Source: CAYPUG01 sp964413905 (GTDB lineage Bacteria; Chloroflexota; Anaerolineae; JAADDB01). Taken from it: a stretch of DNA of 10,469 bases. Of the stretch, positions 8,401-10,469 are shown in pieces. The notes under the pieces are model-generated. The model searched no databases and was not told the DNA's origin. It saw nothing but the letters and a program-made list of their open reading frames with translations. Both the position numbers and the translations under genes were made by a program. The stretch is from contig CAYPUG010000096.1 of the NCBI GenBank assembly GCA_964413905.1, forward strand, positions 1 to 10,469, in the 5' to 3' direction. Numbering within the stretch: the stretch's first letter is position 1; every line of letters begins with the position of its first letter.

Positions 8401-9160
8401 GCGCGGGGTGGCTGTGGGCCCGGACGGTCGGATGTATGTAGCCGACGCGGGGAATCAGCGAGTGGTGGTGCTCTCCTCCGAGGGGGAGGTGCTCTCTTCG
8501 TTTGGAGAGAAAGGGGAGGCGCGCGGTCAGTTTGTGGAGCCTTTTGATGTGGCGGTGGCACCGGATGGAACGGTGTGGGTGCTGGATGCGGTGCGGCAGG
8601 TGCTGCTCCACTTTGATGGGGAAGGTCAGTTCCTGGAGGAGGTCACACCCACAAGTCCGTGGTACCGACCCCGGGGGTTGGATGTGGCGCCTGATGGGAC
8701 GATCTATGTGGCGGACACCGGTGGGGTGCGGGTGACGCAGGTTGCTCCTGATGGGATGTTGCTTCGACAGATAGGGGGACCGGAGGGGCCGGTAGGACCG
8801 GGGCAACCCACGGATGTGGCGGTGGCGCCGGATGGGAGTTTGTACGTGGTGGAGGCGATGTTGGGGGTGGTGTGGCATGTGGATGCGGGAGGTATGCCCC
8901 TGGCTCGCTGGCTTGTTCCCGGGAGCAACACGATAGACGCACCTCACCTGGCGTTGTTGTCCGATGGTCAGGTGGTGGTAACGAATCCACCGGGAGGTAC
9001 GGTGCGGGTGTACCTGGTCGATGGGACGCCTGTGGGAGAGTTCGGAAGCAGGGAAGTGCTGCAATTGCCGGTAGGCGTGGCCACGTCGCCCGATGGCAAG
9101 CGCATCGTAGTCAGCGACAGCGGTGGGTGTCGGGTGGTGGCGTTTCCTGTGGAGTGGTAA
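5441..9160 (+). CDS. GT39-like membrane glycosyltransferase fused to two PA14 domains and an NHL beta-propeller
   Basis: A 1239-residue membrane protein, probably moving a sugar from a polyprenyl-phosphate donor to an acceptor on the outer face. I prefer ATG 5441 (AGGA at 5429-5432 upstream, MKRF before a hydrophobic stretch); ATG 5432 in frame is possible. Order, numbered from 5441: four hydrophobic segments (about 5-120); a scaffold gap of 10 N near 137-140; the GT-C core with about ten further TM segments (about 141-532), whose first outer loop has the acidic pair D170-E171 (QSDECNN) typical of GT39/ArnT enzymes; a soluble region (533-650); PA14-1 (about 654-783); PA14-2 (about 791-915) with the hallmark SDDGSFVWVDG (847-857); a Pro-rich linker (about 924-968); and NHL repeats (about 970-1239) with recurring V-A-x-x-PDG and VADxG motifs. 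The soluble part should be outside the cell, where PA14 may bind glycans. The acceptor is unknown. Length at the gap is uncertain. Confidence 0.9.
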   Translation: MKRFSLLVLAVVIALWAEVTARADDTVLRDAVFLYLLSGFIFVKAAWPPDRWPALESRPPWRRDALVLTAAGVGLGALALLGFWLRRDVYTGWPLVLWLGGTGLILLGTWWDGRGREVENPPESPLQYGMHARLDRXXXXEIALLLLVLIFALLLRTWHLGQMPHGCQSDECNNALDALRWLHGEPYTPYAGTNEGQATLFTYIIAALFALFGPSMTTLRLAPALVGTLTVLAFYGLARWRFQSPRLALVLAGLFAAARWHITFSRIVYELIMVPLVVSLLLWVLLRALRHGRRLDWAWVGFFLALGMNTYTAFRVVPPWIALFFLYWLAGDLLHRKRRAQLWRDVEGMVLAGITGIVGLGPLLVYTLRHWDQFTSRMRHISVFNDIERVGSYEPLRQNIIKTLKMFNVQGDLAALNNLPGEPMLDVLVGALFVLGLLYALRYVNRPLPFLYVTGVLFQMSTVIFSVAHEAPSARRPIGILVLVYLLVGEVLAQVWRAFDLAWRDYGQRVFQGVLALMVAAALVWNAHMYFGVQAKLPEVQLAYSPHESAVGEYIRTLPEDTLILVTRAYHHHSAVKFIGGRDVIPLNLSQHVPLREQVNRDVVYILDPPLQNVVPFLQKVYPDGQVEVHRGPAGVVLFISFHVPAADMEKVRGLRARTYPGKKPAGTPVAQETVRALDLTFSPPPVPPPFTVELRGAILVPQVGEYTFRVDAAGDVQFFLDERCMGGTCQDQLPPFDVNARLTAGFVPVRVVYTATGDVPRLRVLWGPKGGELRVLADPDVYAIDIGPNGLVGYYYPNPDWTDPPAVVERDFFIIPNNILREPYSIRWVGKIGIPQDGEYQFATRSDDGSFVWVDGQLVVDNGGSHGAQRREGRIYLTHGFHDLEVRYFQAGGASEMSFFWTPPGGVEELVPLEYLFPVEGAEVPETLMPPPPPVMPTPSPPSEEGLAPPAAGAPPPKSEPVPRLDVSPVWAVGACGSGEGEFQQPRGVAVGPDGRMYVADAGNQRVVVLSSEGEVLSSFGEKGEARGQFVEPFDVAVAPDGTVWVLDAVRQVLLHFDGEGQFLEEVTPTSPWYRPRGLDVAPDGTIYVADTGGVRVTQVAPDGMLLRQIGGPEGPVGPGQPTDVAVAPDGSLYVVEAMLGVVWHVDAGGMPLARWLVPGSNTIDAPHLALLSDGQVVVTNPPGGTVRVYLVDGTPVGEFGSREVLQLPVGVATSPDGKRIVVSDSGGCRVVAFPVEW
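5850..5859. other. Assembly gap (10 N)
   Basis: Ten N interrupt the glycosyltransferase between its N-terminal hydrophobic region and the GT-C core. The frame is the same on both sides if the gap is really 10 bases, or differs from 10 by a multiple of 3. Such short runs are often placeholders of unknown length, so missing residues here cannot be excluded. Confidence 0.99.
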
Positions 9161-9222
9161 GGACGGGGGCTCGCGTGCGATGAGAGCGGAACCTTGAGAG
9201 AGTGCTAGGAAACTTTGCTCCT

Positions 9223-9251
9223 TTGACAGGACTGCCCCTCGGTGTTATAAT
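9223..9251 (+). promoter_or_regulatory. Perfect-consensus sigma-70 promoter upstream of rnpB
   Basis: TTGACA (9223-9228), a 17-base spacer and TATAAT (9246-9251) match the consensus exactly. The start of transcription would be near 9258, about 72 bases before the first P1 base of RNase P RNA. The strength fits an abundant stable RNA and perhaps the tRNAs after it. Confidence 0.9.
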
Positions 9252-9260
9252 GAGCCCGCA

Positions 9261-9297
9261 ACGTCGGCGAAGAGAACTAAACGTTCGGGATCGACGT
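9261..9297 (+). other. Nested hairpin in the rnpB 5' leader
   Basis: Between promoter and rnpB, ACGTCG (9261-9266) pairs with CGACGT (9292-9297) and inside it GAAC (9274-9277) pairs with GTTC (9283-9286) around a 5-base loop. It could be a processing signal for the precursor or a transcription-control structure. There is no ORF or Shine-Dalgarno sequence in the leader. Confidence 0.4.
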
Positions 9298-9329
9298 AGA
9301 GGATAGACGAGACATTGGTACATTAACAC

Positions 9330-9772
9330 GGCATGTGGAACCGGGCCGTCGCTGTCCGCGCTGAGCGGGCAGAGGAACCTCCCGACTCCCGGCCCGGCCC
9401 GTCAGGGCGGCAGGGCAAGGGCGCCCCACGAAACAGGAAGTGGGGGCACCAGGTGGGTAACCGCCTGGTGACTACAACCGCAACAGAGAGAAGTCCCGCC
9501 AGCGGCCTGCCCTGACCGGGGCAGGTGCGGGTAAGGGGTGAAAGGGTGGGGTAAGAGCCCACCAGCGGTTCGGGGTAACCCGGCCGGCTAGGCGAGCGTG
9601 CGCCCGGGAGCAAGGCGAGTGGGCCCGGCTCAACCCAATAGGTTGGGTTGGGTCTCGCCGCAGCGGCGACGGCGAGGGTGGGTAACACCCACCAAGCTAG
9701 GAGCCGCCACCCCTATCGGGGTGAGATGGATGACGGCCATGAACAGAATCGGGGGTACGAGTTCCACATGCC
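9330..9772 (+). ncRNA. rnpB: RNase P RNA (catalytic RNA subunit)
   Basis: The catalytic RNA that removes 5' leaders from pre-tRNAs. The ends are fixed by a perfect 12-bp P1 helix, GGCATGTGGAAC (9330-9341) with GTTCCACATGCC (9761-9772), giving 443 nt. Conserved stretches follow the E. coli order: GAGGAACCTCCCGACTCC (CR-I), AACAGAGAG followed by CCGCC, GGTGAAAGGGTGGGGTAAG then AGCCCACC, GGAGCAAGGC, AGATGGATGAC, and ACAGAATCGGGGGTA (CR-V). P4 forms as CTCCCGA with TCGGGG, leaving the conserved bulged U, but with base pairs unlike the usual GTCCGGG/CCCGGC. The stem CAACCC (9631-9636) / GGGTTG (9645-9650) closes a loop AATAGGTT whose GGT is placed like the L15 motif that binds the tRNA CCA end. 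The region usually holding P16/P17 looks short. Recognition is by alignment from memory, not a covariance model, but the chain of motifs leaves little doubt. Confidence 0.96.
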
Positions 9773-9814
9773 TGTATGTATCCGGTGTGGAATGGCCCGT
9801 GCGGTTACAACGGC

Positions 9815-9901
9815 GCCGACGTGGCGGAACCGGTAGACGCGGCAGACTTAGGATCTGCTGCCCTACGGGGCGTGGAGGTTCGAGTCCTCTCGTCGGCACC
9901 A
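9815..9901 (+). tRNA. tRNA-Leu (anticodon UAG), CCA encoded
   Basis: Acceptor GCCGACG (9815-9821) pairs with CGTCGGC (9891-9897), discriminator A 9898, and CCA at 9899-9901. The anticodon stem GCAGA/TCTGC (9842-9846, 9854-9858) holds CTTAGGA, anticodon TAG at 9849-9851. The long variable arm (CCC-TAC-GGGG) fits a class II leucine tRNA. It begins 42 bases after rnpB with no terminator or clear promoter between. Confidence 0.97.
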
Positions 9902-9902
9902 T

Positions 9903-9924
9903 GGTAAGGCCGGGGGGCCTTACC
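9903..9924 (+). repeat. Perfect 9-bp inverted repeat between tRNA-Leu and tRNA-Ala
   Basis: GGTAAGGCC (9903-9911) and GGCCTTACC (9916-9924) form a perfect stem with a GGGG loop, filling most of the 28-base spacer. No T-run follows (TGTGTG), so it may be a processing or 3'-end-stabilising hairpin rather than a terminator. Confidence 0.6.
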
Positions 9925-9929
9925 TGTGT

Positions 9930-10002
9930 GGGCCCGTGGCCTAGTTGGGAAGGCGCCTCCCTTGCACGGAGGAGATCGCCGGTTCGAATCCGGCCGGGTC
10001 CA
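9930..10002 (+). tRNA. tRNA-Ala (anticodon UGC), CCA not encoded
   Basis: Acceptor GGGCCCG (9930-9936) pairs with CGGGTCC (9995-10001) and includes the G3:U70 wobble that is the alanine identity element. The anticodon stem CCTCC/GGAGG (9956-9960, 9968-9972) holds CTTGCAC, anticodon TGC at 9963-9965. The T arm is GCCGG-TTCGAAT-CCGGC. The DNA after discriminator A 10002 is CCT, so CCA must be completed by an enzyme. Confidence 0.97.
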
Positions 10003-10019
10003 CCTGAACCGGAAAATGT

Positions 10020-10091
<72 letters not shown>

Positions 10092-10097
10092 CTAGGT

Positions 10098-10173
<76 letters not shown>

Positions 10174-10177
10174 AAAG

Positions 10178-10204
10178 CGCCCCCCACGCACGCAGTGGGG
10201 GGCG
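10178..10204 (+). terminator. Strong GC hairpin after tRNA-Phe, possible terminator
   Basis: CGCCCCCCAC (10178-10187) and GTGGGGGGCG (10195-10204) make a perfect 10-bp stem with a 7-base loop. A short A-run (10173-10176) precedes it, and TCATCTGCTG, not a T-run, follows. It may end the Leu-Ala-Gly-Phe transcript inefficiently or protect its 3' end. Confidence 0.5.
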
Positions 10205-10232
10205 TCATCTGCTGTCAACAATGAAAGGGTGG

Positions 10233-10307
10233 TCGGGGATCGTCTAACTGGCAGGACAAGGGACTTTGGATCCCTGAGTCGAGGTTCGAGTCCTCGTCCC
10301 CGAGCCA
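10233..10307 (+). tRNA. tRNA-Gln (anticodon UUG), CCA encoded
   Basis: Acceptor TCGGGGA (10233-10239) pairs with TCCCCGA (10297-10303), discriminator G 10304 and CCA 10305-10307. The anticodon stem AGGGA/TCCCT (10259-10263, 10271-10275) holds CTTTGGA, anticodon TTG at 10266-10268. The T arm is CGAGG-TTCGAGT-CCTCG. Confidence 0.97.
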
Positions 10308-10308
10308 C

Positions 10309-10337
10309 AACGGGCCTCGGCCATGCCGAGGCCCGTT
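10309..10337 (+). terminator. Strong 13-bp hairpin after tRNA-Gln, possible terminator
   Basis: AACGGGCCTCGGC (10309-10321) and GCCGAGGCCCGTT (10325-10337) are exactly complementary, with a 3-base loop. It is the longest perfect stem in the window outside tRNA. CCCTGCC follows, so a classical T-run is missing. Confidence 0.5.
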
Positions 10338-10393
10338 CCCTGCCTGACATGGCACGTCGGGCTCTTGGCGAGAAGGTGCGTTCAGGAATACGT

Positions 10394-10466
10394 GGTGACC
10401 GTAGCTCAACGGTAGAGCACCTGGTTGTGGCCCAGGAGGTTGGGGGTTCGAGTCCCCTCGGTCACC
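10394..10466 (+). tRNA. tRNA-His (anticodon GUG), CCA not encoded
   Basis: Acceptor GTGACCG (10395-10401) pairs with CGGTCAC (10459-10465), and G-1 (10394) pairs with C73 (10466), the histidine identity pair. The anticodon stem CCTGG/CCAGG (10420-10424, 10432-10436) holds TTGTGGC, anticodon GTG at 10427-10429. The DNA after C73 reads CCT, so CCA is not encoded. The window ends three bases later, so the array may go on. Confidence 0.96.
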
Positions 10467-10469
10467 CCT

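Noticed and set aside
9323..9688. 121-codon open frame on the - strand
   Set aside because: It is the complement of the structured RNase P RNA and has no ribosome binding site or family resemblance.

Overview
The window looks like a piece of a Chloroflexota (Anaerolineae-like) metagenome scaffold. This is an inference from three things: a GC-rich genome with many CGCG steps, a multi-pass family-39 glycosyltransferase fused to PA14 and NHL domains, and a bacterial type RNase P RNA with a very GC-rich tRNA array. There is no 16S rRNA or other marker here that would settle the taxonomy. Every recognisable gene is on the + strand. A run of 10 N (5850-5859) shows the sequence is a scaffold with one unresolved gap.

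Layout: (1) 1-732, the 3' part of a sugar epimerase/isomerase of the xylose-isomerase-like TIM-barrel type, cut by the window edge. (2) 858-3973, an ABC exporter made of a MacB/LolD-type ATPase and a 786-residue FtsX-type permease. The ATPase is split by a frameshift just before Walker B. (3) 4078-5283, a class A flavodiiron protein that probably detoxifies O2 or NO, as expected in an anaerobe or microaerobe. (4) 5441-9160, a large surface glycosyltransferase: N-terminal membrane segments, GT-C catalytic core, two PA14 domains, a proline-rich linker and an NHL-type beta-propeller. (5) 9223-10469, an RNA block: a perfect-consensus sigma-70 promoter, RNase P RNA (rnpB, closed by a perfect 12-bp P1 helix), then tRNA-Leu(UAG), Ala(UGC), Gly(GCC), Phe(GAA), Gln(UUG) and His(GUG), with strong hairpins between several of them.

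The ABC and flavodiiron block (858-5283) has much lower third-position GC in hand-counted samples (about half) than the epimerase before it and the glycosyltransferase after it (90-100%), so it may have a separate history. The RNA block is attractive because RNase P RNA lies directly upstream of its own substrates, with no clear terminator between rnpB and the first tRNA. Its P4 helix also departs from the usual sequence in a way that keeps the pairing and the bulged U.

I found no CRISPR array, insertion sequence, phage genes or defence system. The most unusual items are the glycosyltransferase-PA14-NHL fusion, the rnpB/tRNA arrangement with its variant P4, and the broken ATPase next to an intact permease.
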